Virus record (IMG/VR): IMGVR_UViG_3300027969_000191
Coordinates: 1 to 40,752 of that record
Source of the DNA: a virus
Direction: 5' to 3' (one strand)
Length of the DNA: 40,752 bases
Each line of letters opens with the position of its first letter. Positions within the stretch are counted from its first letter, which is position 1. The position numbers and the translations under genes are program-made. Shown here one piece after another: positions 7,818 through 18,428 of this stretch. A model generated the notes under the pieces. It searched no databases, was not told the DNA's origin, and saw only the letters and a program-made list of their open reading frames with translations.

Positions 7818-10800
7818 TTAAACCGTTGTATTTACGTTATTTGGAAGAGCAATCACTCTCATATCATTTACAACAGGACAAAATGTATGGTCTGTTGATG
7901 TTAATACAACTTTGATTGCAAACTGACTAAATGAATTATATGTTTGACCGTTTAGACCAGTATAAGAAATAAATCCTTGGTCTACACCACCTGTACCTGG
8001 AGCAAATGTATATTCGTAAGTGCTATCTCTAGTTTGTGAAAATACAGAATCGGAGTTGTTGGTTTTTGTCATCAATTGCCATGAACCATCATCAAACTTT
8101 TGTGTATCATTACGATTTAAAATTTTATAATATACATTAATATCAGTATTTGCTGGACGATATGCAGTTAGATATACATTTAAATCTCCAGAATCAAATC
8201 CAGCATCCAATACAACTTTCTTACTTACATATTTAGCGCTTGCCGGACCACCATTTTTAGAAGTTTCTCCTGTAATTGTAGCTAACGCACCTGAAGCTGA
8301 ACCACCAGAAACACTAACTGTAACTGTTGGTGTTTCAATATATCCAGAACCAGGATTAGTCAAATAGATGTAATCAATTACTCCATTAACCACATTGGCT
8401 GATGCATATGCTTGGTCACCACCAGCAGTTGTTGGTTCTGATATAGTAACAATTGCATTACTGACATTATAATTTGCACCACCATCTATTATACTAATAA
8501 TAGAATTAGACAATTCACAATTATTAATATTCCATCTAATTGCATATACAGATAAACCTGCATCAGAAATGATTGGACTTACTGCATCATCAGTTGTTGA
8601 TAGTTGTGAATATAGCGAGAATGAGGTGTTAGAATTTGCATCTAATTTACGTTCTCCTTTACCATCATTTAGATAGATATCATCTTGTGTTGCGGTACCA
8701 AATCTACCAGGAATAATATTTTGTGAACCAGCCGCAGTATCATTTAATAATGTTGCATTGTAACTATAACTAATTGATGTTGTTGTTGGTGTAAAATCGG
8801 TTGTGGTAATATTAAACGCATCAACATAAACGTCTGTGTTAGCCATTGCATTATAAGTATTTGAAACATTGTTTGCATTTAAATAATATTCTAAAGAACT
8901 ATCAATCAATGTTCTGTTTGGTAATCTATTTGGAACCACATATTGAATGGATGGATTTGCAGTTATATCAAATACACAACGATCCATTACAAACATTAAA
9001 CTTTGATTCTGGTCAGCTGTCCATGTTTGTGAATTCTGTGATATGAATAGAGCACCAACATAAGGAGCAGAACCAATTTTAGTAATTGTAGATGGAATTG
9101 GATCGGTTGGTAAATTCTTAACAGAAGAACTTAATGCGGTATCACCATTTGCAGCTGTCCACAAAGTATATTCACTACTACTTGTTTTAACAATGAAAGC
9201 ATATAATACACCAGGCTGAATATAAAGTGGTGCAGAAAAATCAAATTGTGTATATGCAAGTGGATCTAAAAATTGTGGTGTAGTAGAAACATTAACCTGT
9301 GATGGTGTTTTTGTAACAATAGAATGATCCAATGTTTCACCATTTGGATAACCATTTTGTGTACCAACCATGTAAAGTGTAACAGGTGAATTATCTCCTG
9401 TTGGTTTACCTGAAAAATATAATTTAATTGAATTTAAGAACATACCATTTGGATAGTTGTCTTTAGAAACAATAAATGTCTGTGCAACAGGATCCCATGG
9501 ACTAAATCTTGTTGTAATTTCTGTTGAAGTTGCGTATTGCGTTGAAGTAAATGTACCTTTTGCACCTGAAGGTGAAGCACCAAAATCAACCCGTTGTGAA
9601 GTTGTTTGTAAACCCTCAGAGTAGAATGTACCTTCTGCAAAAGTTGTGGCAGTATCAAAATTAGGAGAATAATATGATTCACTTAAAGGTATATTATAAT
9701 TTGGATTATCATTAATAGAATTATCAAAACGGAACACTCTTTGACCTGTATGGAAATAATTTGGCGGCACACTAAAGATACCATGAAATGCACCTTCTTC
9801 ATTGGTATAAAGTGAATCAATAGAATATATGTTTCCTTTGGTTACTGTTATTGCTGGTGATACAGTAGCAATTCGTGTAGCACCATCATAAGCAGTAATT
9901 AATGTGTTATATTTTGGATTAGAAAGTTGAGTGAAATAAATTCTTTTATCAACATAAAAATCATTAACATCAGATGCCAAAACCGATAATTGAACTGTTG
10001 TTCCTGTAGGATCCATTGTTCCTATAGCATCTCCTGTGCTTTGTCTTACTTGTCCACCATAATGAGCGGTAGAAATAACAATACCAGCATCAGTATTTGC
10101 TTGATAACCACCTGATGTATTATAAAATCCGTTTTGAATTACACCATTTGTTGTATATGTTGTTGTTTGAGCATCAGCTGCAACATATAATCTTGTATTA
10201 GAAGTTGCTGGATAATTATATACACCTAACACACGAGCTGTTGGATAAAATACACCACCAGTATAATAACCAATAACATCATTTTCTGCAAATTTACTTG
10301 ATGTATTCGATAATTCAATAACATTGGCTTTACGAACAAAATTAGTACAATCTGTTTTATCAAAATAAGCATGAATTCTTGTGTTAATTAACATATTTTT
10401 ACCAACAGTAACAATTTCTTGTTGCCTAACATACGGTAATACTGAAATATCAGTAATATATCCATTGTTTAATGCATATGTATTACTGATATTGTTATAA
10501 GGTCCGAGTATATCAGACTTTGCTGAAAGTGTTGTTGTTGTTTGAGTTGTTTGTGTATAACCAACCCTTCCAAAAGGACTTGGATTAATACCATGACCTT
10601 CAACATTAAATGATGATGAAGTTGTTGTACCAGAAATTGCTTTCCAATCACCCGCACTCAATACATTAAGAGAACCTTCGTTTGCTTGAAATACTTGTAA
10701 ATTTGGATCGGTAATTAATAATGCTGGTGCGGCTTTATTATCTACCCAATTATCTACGTTTGGTGATAATATAGTTGTACCTTCTACAATCGAAACCGAA

Positions 10801-13800
10801 AATGGATTTACATTAACTGTGCGTGACGCTAATTGTTGTGTTACGACATTTGCTGATGTGTAAGGTAAACTAAAATAATTTACATAACCATCTGAATTAA
10901 TAGAATAACCTAAACCTGTTTTAGCAGAAGCTGAAATTTTACCCATATTGTAGGCAAGAGCCAACGATTTTAATGGGAAGTTTTCTACTTGTTGTGTTGC
11001 AGTCATCTGCCTTGTTCTACGATTGATAGTGGCAGAATAATCATTGTTAGTTGTATCTGCTGTTGCATAAGAACTAAAGTCATCAACAAGAATACCGTTT
11101 TTGAAACGATTTAATCCAAACGCATCTTGTATTTGTAATGATTGAGTATTTTGCTCAAGCATATTCAATGATGTATAGTATTCAATATTATTAATACGAC
11201 TTTCAATAGCTGCAATATCTTGCATTGTATATCGTTTATGCTTAACTTTAACCATAGAAAGGTCAGAAACAGTACCTCTTGGTGCTTCTGTTGGAATATA
11301 ACCAGTATATGGAGTATGTGTTAGTTCTGCAACTACCAATGATGCATCTGGTTCAGCCGGGAATAATGGTGTAAGTGATGGAGAACCTTCAACAACTTGA
11401 AAACTTCTATCTTTACTTAATACCAATTTATCTCTACGTCCGAGATAATATGTGTAATCTGCACGGAATATTGATAAATCTACCGGTAGATAAGCACCGT
11501 GTATTGGATCACCAGAATTTGCATAACGGTAGATAAAATCTGCTTGAGCATTTTTACGAGCAGGCCTAAAATCAATACAATCTCTTAAAGCATATATTGT
11601 TCCGTGTCGGCTTGTATATTGTGGAATACTTTGATATAATTCTGGTCTAGAAGAATTCAAATAAGAATAAACACTAAAATAACCATCACCACCTGCGTGT
11701 TGATAATAATCAACTAATACTAATAAATTACCAATTGGTTGTGATGCACCAGGTTTTAATGTTATAGTTGCATGGTCATAGAATGAATCTCTTTGGCCAG
11801 GATCAAAGTTATAGTTATTGGTAACATCATTTGATGTATATGACAACATAGCTGCATTTGCTGCTGTTGCAGGATTTTTAGTATCAATAATTTTAACAAT
11901 TCTTTTTACATCTGATAGATATAAACTTTGACTTGAACCTGGAGTTACTAAACCTGCATTTTGAATGTACACTTGACCAAACGAAGTTAAAGCAGTATCA
12001 TCAACTTTGGTATAAGTATTAACTGTTGTGCCTGAAAGATTAACTGCTATTGTATTTGCAGTAATTAAATTTTTAGTTTTAAGAACTGTAGGATTATTAG
12101 CATCTGTGGCATCTACTCTAACAATGACAGTAGCATCAAATTCACTATAAACACTTGATGTAAGAGTTGCTTTAGAAGCAGTACCATTTATTTCTACTGT
12201 TTCTGTTGGAGTAATCCAAGGAACAATATCACCTGAATTTAAACCAGACGATTTAGGATTAGTAACAATTATAGTAAAGTTTTGTCTTACTGTGTCTGTT
12301 GATAGTGTTGAATTGTTTGCACCATAATGGCTCATACCAGTTGGAACATCCAATTCAGCAACAACATCTCCACCTGAAGCTTGAAATTGAACACCACGGA
12401 ATACTTGTTGTGTTGTGTATGATGTATCTGTTAGAGTTGCAACATATGGGTTACCAACAGTAAACAACATTTCTGGAATAGTAGGATTTTCTAAAATTGT
12501 ATCACCTGAAGATAAACCACCAACTCTACTATCTAGGCTAATTGCAGAACTTGCTAGAATATGTCGAGTTGTATTTGCGGACACAACAGCCTCAACATCT
12601 TTAATATCAAAATTCAAAGAAAATGTTGAACTGCTTGTTGGTGTTACAGTCCACGGTTGATTAACTGTTGCGACTTTAGTTGAACCATTATATGCTGTAA
12701 TTGTTCTAAAGTCTCCAGCAGAAACACCAGCTATAATAGAAATGGTTACACCAACATACGCACTATTCATTGCAGAATATGTTGCAGGTAATGTAATTGT
12801 TGATGTTGCACCAGCAACTGCGTTAGCAGAAGGAGAATTTGTATCAATGTCATTTACATATGCTTTATACACATAAGTGTTTGCGTTGGTACCAGTACCT
12901 TGGTCATAAACCAAAGCACGAATATAACCATCACCAACTAAAGTAGCATTATAGGTGGCAGATGAAGTTGTATCAACATTTGCTGTATCTACACAATGTA
13001 AATCAATAGTTTGTGTAGAAGTTACATCAAAGTATCCTGTATTTGCACCACGAACATTATCTAGATAGAAATAAGAACCAAAATCAATGTATACAGGATT
13101 ATTATTATTTGAGCCTGTTGTTCTTGCACGATTAGAAACTAAATCAATTGGTGCTTGGTTTTCTAAACGATATCCTTTAACATATGCAAGGCCTTTACCA
13201 ATAGATATTGTATATTTGGTGAGGTCCTCATTAGTTTTTGGAGTTAATTTGAAATCATTAACAACATAATCACCATTAGTTTCATAATCACGTTTAGCAA
13301 AATAGTCATCAATAACATTATAAACAGAACCGTCAACCATTTTGGCAACAGAACCATCTGTAACACGAACTAACTCAATAAAGTCAGCATCATCACCTAA
13401 AGTTAAAGGTCGTGTATCTAATGTTAAACTAATTTGATAACGGTCTGCACCTGGAGCCTGATAATTTGATGCACCAATAGCTGGATCCAATAAAGAAGAA
13501 TCATCAATGTAGTCTTGTATTGTTTCTGAAATAGTTAAACCAACACGCACACTTGGTGTACTGTCATACTTACTTAATATAATAGTGGAAGGTGAAATTT
13601 GAACAAAATTACCAAGAACGTAAAAAACACCTTGAGCAATAGAAGCAACTGATGAAACACCAGTTGAATCGGCCGCAAGTGCTTTTATAGCTAAATTTGA
13701 ATTAACATCATATACAACATCATCATCAACAAAATGATTACCTGATAGGTAAGAAACCACTAAAGTATCTGGATCGCCGTTTGCAGCTGCAGAAACGGCC

Positions 13801-14123
13801 AATACACGAGCTATTACTGTACCTACATCATTTTGAATTAATAAACCAGTCCATTGTGTTATATCAATAGCTGAATTCAAATATGTGTCTTGAATTTTAA
13901 TATAGTAAACACCAAAGTTTGTTGTTACTTGGCCACCAGTTACAGGTGAATTTTGTTTAAAAATATTATCTGCAAATTTGGTAATTTGGTCTTGTAGAAT
14001 AGTTTGAGATTGTGTTAGTTCTCTTGCTTGAACAGCATAGCCAGGTTTAAAAAGAATTCTATGAAAATTCTTTGTCTGGTCAAAATCATCATAATATGGA
14101 TCTACGTTAAAATTCAGAGGCAT
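7818..14123 (-). CDS. Giant baseplate/tail structural protein with DUF4815-type N-terminus
   Basis: 2101 residues, the largest gene here. The N-terminus (PLNFNVDPYYDDFDQTKNFH, then RILFKPGYAVQARELTQSQTILQDQI) is the DUF4815 signature of large baseplate-associated proteins in marine T4-like phages. The body is beta-rich. Around residues 1870-1950 a DGGANY...A.V.NGVIDYIYLTNPGSGY module occurs, a domain also seen in gp6, gp7 and gp8 of this window. The protein follows gp8 after 10 bases, with ribosome site AAAGGGA, in the place where T4 has gp9/gp10/gp11. It probably fills the baseplate-periphery or fibre-attachment role of those proteins. No enzymatic motif is visible. Confidence is high that it is a structural protein and moderate for the specific role. 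Confidence 0.8.
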   Translation of the reverse strand: MPLNFNVDPYYDDFDQTKNFHRILFKPGYAVQARELTQSQTILQDQITKFADNIFKQNSPVTGGQVTTNFGVYYIKIQDTYLNSAIDITQWTGLLIQNDVGTVIARVLAVSAAANGDPDTLVVSYLSGNHFVDDDVVYDVNSNLAIKALAADSTGVSSVASIAQGVFYVLGNFVQISPSTIILSKYDSTPSVRVGLTISETIQDYIDDSSLLDPAIGASNYQAPGADRYQISLTLDTRPLTLGDDADFIELVRVTDGSVAKMVDGSVYNVIDDYFAKRDYETNGDYVVNDFKLTPKTNEDLTKYTISIGKGLAYVKGYRLENQAPIDLVSNRARTTGSNNNNPVYIDFGSYFYLDNVRGANTGYFDVTSTQTIDLHCVDTANVDTTSSATYNATLVGDGYIRALVYDQGTGTNANTYVYKAYVNDIDTNSPSANAVAGATSTITLPATYSAMNSAYVGVTISIIAGVSAGDFRTITAYNGSTKVATVNQPWTVTPTSSSTFSLNFDIKDVEAVVSANTTRHILASSAISLDSRVGGLSSGDTILENPTIPEMLFTVGNPYVATLTDTSYTTQQVFRGVQFQASGGDVVAELDVPTGMSHYGANNSTLSTDTVRQNFTIIVTNPKSSGLNSGDIVPWITPTETVEINGTASKATLTSSVYSEFDATVIVRVDATDANNPTVLKTKNLITANTIAVNLSGTTVNTYTKVDDTALTSFGQVYIQNAGLVTPGSSQSLYLSDVKRIVKIIDTKNPATAANAAMLSYTSNDVTNNYNFDPGQRDSFYDHATITLKPGASQPIGNLLVLVDYYQHAGGDGYFSVYSYLNSSRPELYQSIPQYTSRHGTIYALRDCIDFRPARKNAQADFIYRYANSGDPIHGAYLPVDLSIFRADYTYYLGRRDKLVLSKDRSFQVVEGSPSLTPLFPAEPDASLVVAELTHTPYTGYIPTEAPRGTVSDLSMVKVKHKRYTMQDIAAIESRINNIEYYTSLNMLEQNTQSLQIQDAFGLNRFKNGILVDDFSSYATADTTNNDYSATINRRTRQMTATQQVENFPLKSLALAYNMGKISASAKTGLGYSINSDGYVNYFSLPYTSANVVTQQLASRTVNVNPFSVSIVEGTTILSPNVDNWVDNKAAPALLITDPNLQVFQANEGSLNVLSAGDWKAISGTTTSSSFNVEGHGINPSPFGRVGYTQTTQTTTTLSAKSDILGPYNNISNTYALNNGYITDISVLPYVRQQEIVTVGKNMLINTRIHAYFDKTDCTNFVRKANVIELSNTSSKFAENDVIGYYTGGVFYPTARVLGVYNYPATSNTRLYVAADAQTTTYTTNGVIQNGFYNTSGGYQANTDAGIVISTAHYGGQVRQSTGDAIGTMDPTGTTVQLSVLASDVNDFYVDKRIYFTQLSNPKYNTLITAYDGATRIATVSPAITVTKGNIYSIDSLYTNEEGAFHGIFSVPPNYFHTGQRVFRFDNSINDNPNYNIPLSESYYSPNFDTATTFAEGTFYSEGLQTTSQRVDFGASPSGAKGTFTSTQYATSTEITTRFSPWDPVAQTFIVSKDNYPNGMFLNSIKLYFSGKPTGDNSPVTLYMVGTQNGYPNGETLDHSIVTKTPSQVNVSTTPQFLDPLAYTQFDFSAPLYIQPGVLYAFIVKTSSSEYTLWTAANGDTALSSSVKNLPTDPIPSTITKIGSAPYVGALFISQNSQTWTADQNQSLMFVMDRCVFDITANPSIQYVVPNRLPNRTLIDSSLEYYLNANNVSNTYNAMANTDVYVDAFNITTTDFTPTTTSISYSYNATLLNDTAAGSQNIIPGRFGTATQDDIYLNDGKGERKLDANSNTSFSLYSQLSTTDDAVSPIISDAGLSVYAIRWNINNCELSNSIISIIDGGANYNVSNAIVTISEPTTAGGDQAYASANVVNGVIDYIYLTNPGSGYIETPTVTVSVSGGSASGALATITGETSKNGGPASAKYVSKKVVLDAGFDSGDLNVYLTAYRPANTDINVYYKILNRNDTQKFDDGSWQLMTKTNNSDSVFSQTRDSTYEYTFAPGTGGVDQGFISYTGLNGQTYNSFSQFAIKVVLTSTDHTFCPVVNDMRVIALPNNVNTTV

Positions 14124-14133
14124 TTTATTCCCT

Positions 14134-15504
14134 TTAGTAACCTAATACAATCTTTATTTGTTCTATACCATCTGGACTTCTAATTACTCCAGACCTATTT
14201 TCTATGTATGACATATATCCAGAGAGTATAATAAAATCTGGAGTATTATAATCTAACAATGTTCTTGTTGTAACAGAACTATTTCCAAAAACAGGAGAAT
14301 TTATTGTCAGAGTTCCTCTTGTATTTATAAGCTTAACTATATTGGTTGATGTATCAAAACTTAATACTGTTCCAACAAAAGTGGCTGTTTGAAAAGTTGA
14401 ACCTTGCCAAATTAATTCGTCACTTACATATTCACCAAAACCTGGTGCCACTATTAAATCTGTTGTTGTTGAATAAATCGAACCGTTTGCAGGATAAGGA
14501 TTTAAACTTACTGTACTTGGATTAATTACAAGGCCAACTTGATAGTATGTAATATCTGTTGGGATTATTCCACTTTCCGAACCATTAAATTCAGAGGTCA
14601 ACATAATATGTGTTGTACCTAATTCAGGACTAGGGTCATAACTATGACCACCAACAGGTGAAGTTGGTGCAATTGCATACGCACCTGAACCTATTGTAGA
14701 AGTAATAGAGACATTTGAGTAAGTATAATTACTACCAGAATTGAGAACTTCAATATTAGTAATTACACCATCTGTAACTTGTGCTGAACCAGTTGCTCCT
14801 GTACCGTCTCCTGTAACAGAAATAGTAATAACTGCATTTGCAGGATCATAACCAGAACCACCATCAATTACGTTGATAACATCAATATTACCTGAACCGG
14901 CTGTAGTAAGTGTTGGATTTGGAATATTTGCACCGAGAGGTACAGGTAACCAATTTACATCCATGAATTTTGTTTTTAATCCTACATCAACAATATACAT
15001 GAAGTGCCATTTATAACCATCAGCACCTACAAATATATTATTTGTGCCATAATTTCCAGGTTCAAAATATGGTTCATCTGTTGATGGCTCACCATTATTA
15101 TTCCACAAACATTTAAAAACTTGGTCGTAACTGTTGATTATATAAAAGTTATTGACTAAAAGACCTGTATTCGGGTTAATTTCAAACATATCAATATCAT
15201 CACGATAATACGCATATACAGTATCAGTTTCCCAATCTATACGTTCAATTACAGGAGAAATGTCGTTTGTCAGAATATGTTTAGCTACAAACATATTTTT
15301 AAATGTTTTTTTGATGTATAATTGGTCTTGAGTTGGTTGAGGAGGATCCGTATCATCGTCCCACGGATCCACTTTAGCTAAAAAAGCATAAATGGATGAA
15401 ATGGGTATATTTGGTTGAGAAGGCAAAACAGCAACCGGAGAATAATAAATTTGTTCTATTTCCGCTAATTTTGCTAAGTCTGTAAGAAGATTTTTATTTG
15501 CCAT
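14134..15504 (-). CDS. gp8: Baseplate wedge protein gp8-like
   Basis: 456 residues, against 334 in T4. Shared features with T4 gp8 include an early F.AKVDPWDDD segment (T4: FGRSEPWS), PVIERIDWETDTVYAYYRDDI, and GADGYKWHFMYIVD (T4: GDGYVWEYLFEI). The extra length is largely a beta module at residues ~205-270 (IDGGSGYDPANAVITISVTG, GDGTGATG, GSNYTYSNVSI), a domain shared with other baseplate proteins here. gp8 bridges gp7 and gp10 in the baseplate wedge. It is located between gp7 and the DUF4815 protein, matching T4 order. AATAAATA lies 8-15 bases before the start and may be a late promoter. Confidence 0.85.
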   Translation of the reverse strand: MANKNLLTDLAKLAEIEQIYYSPVAVLPSQPNIPISSIYAFLAKVDPWDDDTDPPQPTQDQLYIKKTFKNMFVAKHILTNDISPVIERIDWETDTVYAYYRDDIDMFEINPNTGLLVNNFYIINSYDQVFKCLWNNNGEPSTDEPYFEPGNYGTNNIFVGADGYKWHFMYIVDVGLKTKFMDVNWLPVPLGANIPNPTLTTAGSGNIDVINVIDGGSGYDPANAVITISVTGDGTGATGSAQVTDGVITNIEVLNSGSNYTYSNVSITSTIGSGAYAIAPTSPVGGHSYDPSPELGTTHIMLTSEFNGSESGIIPTDITYYQVGLVINPSTVSLNPYPANGSIYSTTTDLIVAPGFGEYVSDELIWQGSTFQTATFVGTVLSFDTSTNIVKLINTRGTLTINSPVFGNSSVTTRTLLDYNTPDFIILSGYMSYIENRSGVIRSPDGIEQIKIVLGY

Positions 15505-15527
15505 AGTGTTTATTTATTCTGATTATA

Positions 15528-18428
15528 TTAGGGTACTGCCGGATAATTAGTGGTTTTTACATATGTTGAATAAATTTTAGCTCCACTAAAATGTCCTGTC
15601 CAGTGAGCTAACCATGGATAAAGTCCACCTGTACCGTAGGCAATTTCACCAATACCCATTGTGTTAAAATAAATCCATTTTGATCCATCCCAATATACAC
15701 GCTCATCACCATATATGTAGTCTGTTTTACCATTAGTTACAGTTGCTGGTTGCATCTTGCGCCAACTTTGACCGCCGTAGAATGGATCACCGTAAGGACC
15801 ATCCATTAAAACCCAAGCTGTTGCATCTGGTTCAGCTGCATTAAGAGGGTCATCTTCACCTATACGAGGTTGTTCGATAGCTATTGCAGTAGATTTAAAT
15901 TTTACTTTAGATTTTAATGCATATCTACCAATCAATTGCATACCAGTTGGATGTAACAAATTCAATAATATATCTCGGTATTTTGCAATTGCTTCTGTTA
16001 CTGTAATTTGATATGTATAATTGTTATATATCTTACTTTGTAGAACGGAAAATGAACTTGGTTGACCAAAAGAATTCAAATATTTTCCTTGACTGATAGT
16101 TAAACCATTCAAAAATATTGCAGTTGCTTTTGCTGTACCATCACCATATCGTCTTATACCATTATTATTATAAAATTCATTATATGCAAAATTAGCCATA
16201 ATAAAAGTCATATTTTTACCATCAATATTCAATGTGGAAGTTGGTACTGGATTAGAATTATAGTTATAGACCCTAATTCTATAAACAGATTCTAATGGAT
16301 TGGCATAAGGTTGTAATAGTTGTACAGAATCATAATATGATATGTAAGTGGCAGTTACAAGGTCGTCGCCTTGATAAACAATATCACCTTTTGTTGGTAA
16401 ATTTCCAATATCAACATTTGTTATTATAATGTCTTGAACTTTTAAAGAAATACTAGGAGCTGCAATGTAATCTTCACCATAATTTGAAATACTGATTGTT
16501 ACAATTTCACCCACATTATCATATTTTGGTTCAAGTATAGCACCTTCACCTAAAATTCCATCAACATAAATTTCTGCATTGCAAGCCTGAACATTGGCTG
16601 AATTTATAGTAAGTGTGGGTAATTGTGTCAAACGATAACCCATACCACCAGTAGGATATTCTCCTGTATCTCCAACATATTCAATATTTAAAATTCGTCC
16701 ATTGGCTGCAACGTTGGTTACATTGGCAAAAGCACCATAACCAGAACCACCAGTAAATATAACCGTATCATTAGCCATATAACCTTCACCACCATCGGTG
16801 ATTTGAATAGGTCCTAATATTCCTAATGAACCTATTGAGTTACCTGCTACATTCCAATATGCGGAATTTAATCCATTATTTGTTATAGGAAGTCTATTAA
16901 TATTATTTTGAACACAAAGGTAACTCAATCCATTATAAGTAACTATATCACCAATCTCATAATTAACTGTACTTGCCCAAATTGAAGGAGTTATATCAGT
17001 TGGATAAGAAGCTATAGCAGTAACTACTGGAATTTTATTAGTAGATATACCTCCACCACCATTTTTTACTAAAATAGATGAGAGTGGGTAAGTTGAAAAA
17101 GATTGCATTGTAAAAGCATCATATAATTTTGTAGTTAAATTAGCAGCCGGAAAATTATAATCCGTAACGATATTATAAGTTAAACCAGTTAAAGTGCCAA
17201 TAGAAGTAGTTATTGGTGAATTACCTGCTGTGTTTAAAGTGAAAGCCGTTACATTTGGCGATGTACCTGTTACAGTAGAAACTTTATAAGTTGTACCTGA
17301 TGTATAACCAGTAATATTTCCAGTACCACCTAATGTACCAGTAATAATAATAAAGTCAGTATTTGCGATGGCAATAGTATCACAACTAAACTGACCAGCC
17401 GTACCTGTAATAGCTATATTTGCAGCTTCATTTGCAGGTAAAATTCCACCAACCCGAATAAATCTTTTTAATGCAATTGTATTTGATGGAATAAAAGAAA
17501 CATTACCTGTTTTAGTTGGATCCGGATTTACAGAACCAACTTCTGCGAGAGCTCCTAACGCATTAGTAATACTTATTACTGTGTTTGGATGTTCTCTATA
17601 ACCATAACCACCAGTTAATACGTTAATACGTTCAATTGCGCCTGTTCTAACTTCACCAACAGTTGCTTCAGCACCAATGCCTGTATTTGAATTTAATCCA
17701 CCATAAGCAATTACTGGATCGCCAGCTGCATATAATAGTCCACGAAAATTTGGATTAATTTTAATTTGACTAATTTGGCCAACAATTTTTGCCCGTAAAG
17801 GTTGACCATCAAATAAAACATCTTGATTGTTACTATCAACAACACGGACAAATTCACCTGATTGAAATAGTCTTTCAATATTGGAGATGAATACTTCTAT
17901 TTTTGTACCTGCATCTATGGTATTTTCTACTGTTGCAATAGATTTTGATGTTTCACCAAACAATCTATAATTATCAATATTCAAAAAGTTTATATCATTT
18001 GTAGCCAGTCGTAAACTTTTGGCAACATACCAAAGACCAGCAGAGGCCTTTAATACCGCATCTTTTGTATAAAATAAATCAAAATCAGAATTATAAAGAA
18101 CTCTGAATAAAAATTGATATGATGCTGGTGTACCTTTAGTTTGATATAACTCTTTAGCAACTTTGGTTGCCAATTTCTTATCAACTAGTGCATCTTTTGG
18201 AAAATAGGGTAAAAAATCATTAGTAAAATATTCTAAAAATTCATTAGTGGTTCTATCAATGTCATCATAGTTTAATAAGTTCTTTGAACCATCAGTAACA
18301 CCACCTTCTTGTTCCATCCACTCATAGTAGGCTTGCAAGAAAGTAACAAATTTTTCATAGTCAGGATTATCCCTAACAAACTCAGGGAGTTGTGAGGGTA
18401 TTAGAAATGAGGTTCTTTGGTCTATCAT
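15528..18428 (-). CDS. gp7: Baseplate wedge protein gp7-like
   Basis: 966 residues (T4 gp7 is 1032). The N-terminus has SQLPEFVRDNPDYEKFVTFL, then QAYYEWMEQEGG and YTKDAVLKASAGLWY, the signature of the large wedge protein in aquatic T4-like phages. Several GGYGY/GGEGY beta modules follow, around residues 275-300 and 555-615. Residues ~484-525 (IWASTVNYEIGDIVTYNGLS ... YWNV) resemble a small carbohydrate-binding module of the CBM5/12 type. The C-terminus is rich in aromatic residues (WVLMDGPYGDPF, VYWDGSKWIYFN, GLYPWLAHWTGHF). Start ATG overlaps the gp6 stop codon by one base (TAATG), so translation is coupled. Assignment rests on order (gp6-gp7-gp8), size and the N-terminal signature. Confidence 0.8.
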   Translation of the reverse strand: MIDQRTSFLIPSQLPEFVRDNPDYEKFVTFLQAYYEWMEQEGGVTDGSKNLLNYDDIDRTTNEFLEYFTNDFLPYFPKDALVDKKLATKVAKELYQTKGTPASYQFLFRVLYNSDFDLFYTKDAVLKASAGLWYVAKSLRLATNDINFLNIDNYRLFGETSKSIATVENTIDAGTKIEVFISNIERLFQSGEFVRVVDSNNQDVLFDGQPLRAKIVGQISQIKINPNFRGLLYAAGDPVIAYGGLNSNTGIGAEATVGEVRTGAIERINVLTGGYGYREHPNTVISITNALGALAEVGSVNPDPTKTGNVSFIPSNTIALKRFIRVGGILPANEAANIAITGTAGQFSCDTIAIANTDFIIITGTLGGTGNITGYTSGTTYKVSTVTGTSPNVTAFTLNTAGNSPITTSIGTLTGLTYNIVTDYNFPAANLTTKLYDAFTMQSFSTYPLSSILVKNGGGGISTNKIPVVTAIASYPTDITPSIWASTVNYEIGDIVTYNGLSYLCVQNNINRLPITNNGLNSAYWNVAGNSIGSLGILGPIQITDGGEGYMANDTVIFTGGSGYGAFANVTNVAANGRILNIEYVGDTGEYPTGGMGYRLTQLPTLTINSANVQACNAEIYVDGILGEGAILEPKYDNVGEIVTISISNYGEDYIAAPSISLKVQDIIITNVDIGNLPTKGDIVYQGDDLVTATYISYYDSVQLLQPYANPLESVYRIRVYNYNSNPVPTSTLNIDGKNMTFIMANFAYNEFYNNNGIRRYGDGTAKATAIFLNGLTISQGKYLNSFGQPSSFSVLQSKIYNNYTYQITVTEAIAKYRDILLNLLHPTGMQLIGRYALKSKVKFKSTAIAIEQPRIGEDDPLNAAEPDATAWVLMDGPYGDPFYGGQSWRKMQPATVTNGKTDYIYGDERVYWDGSKWIYFNTMGIGEIAYGTGGLYPWLAHWTGHFSGAKIYSTYVKTTNYPAVP

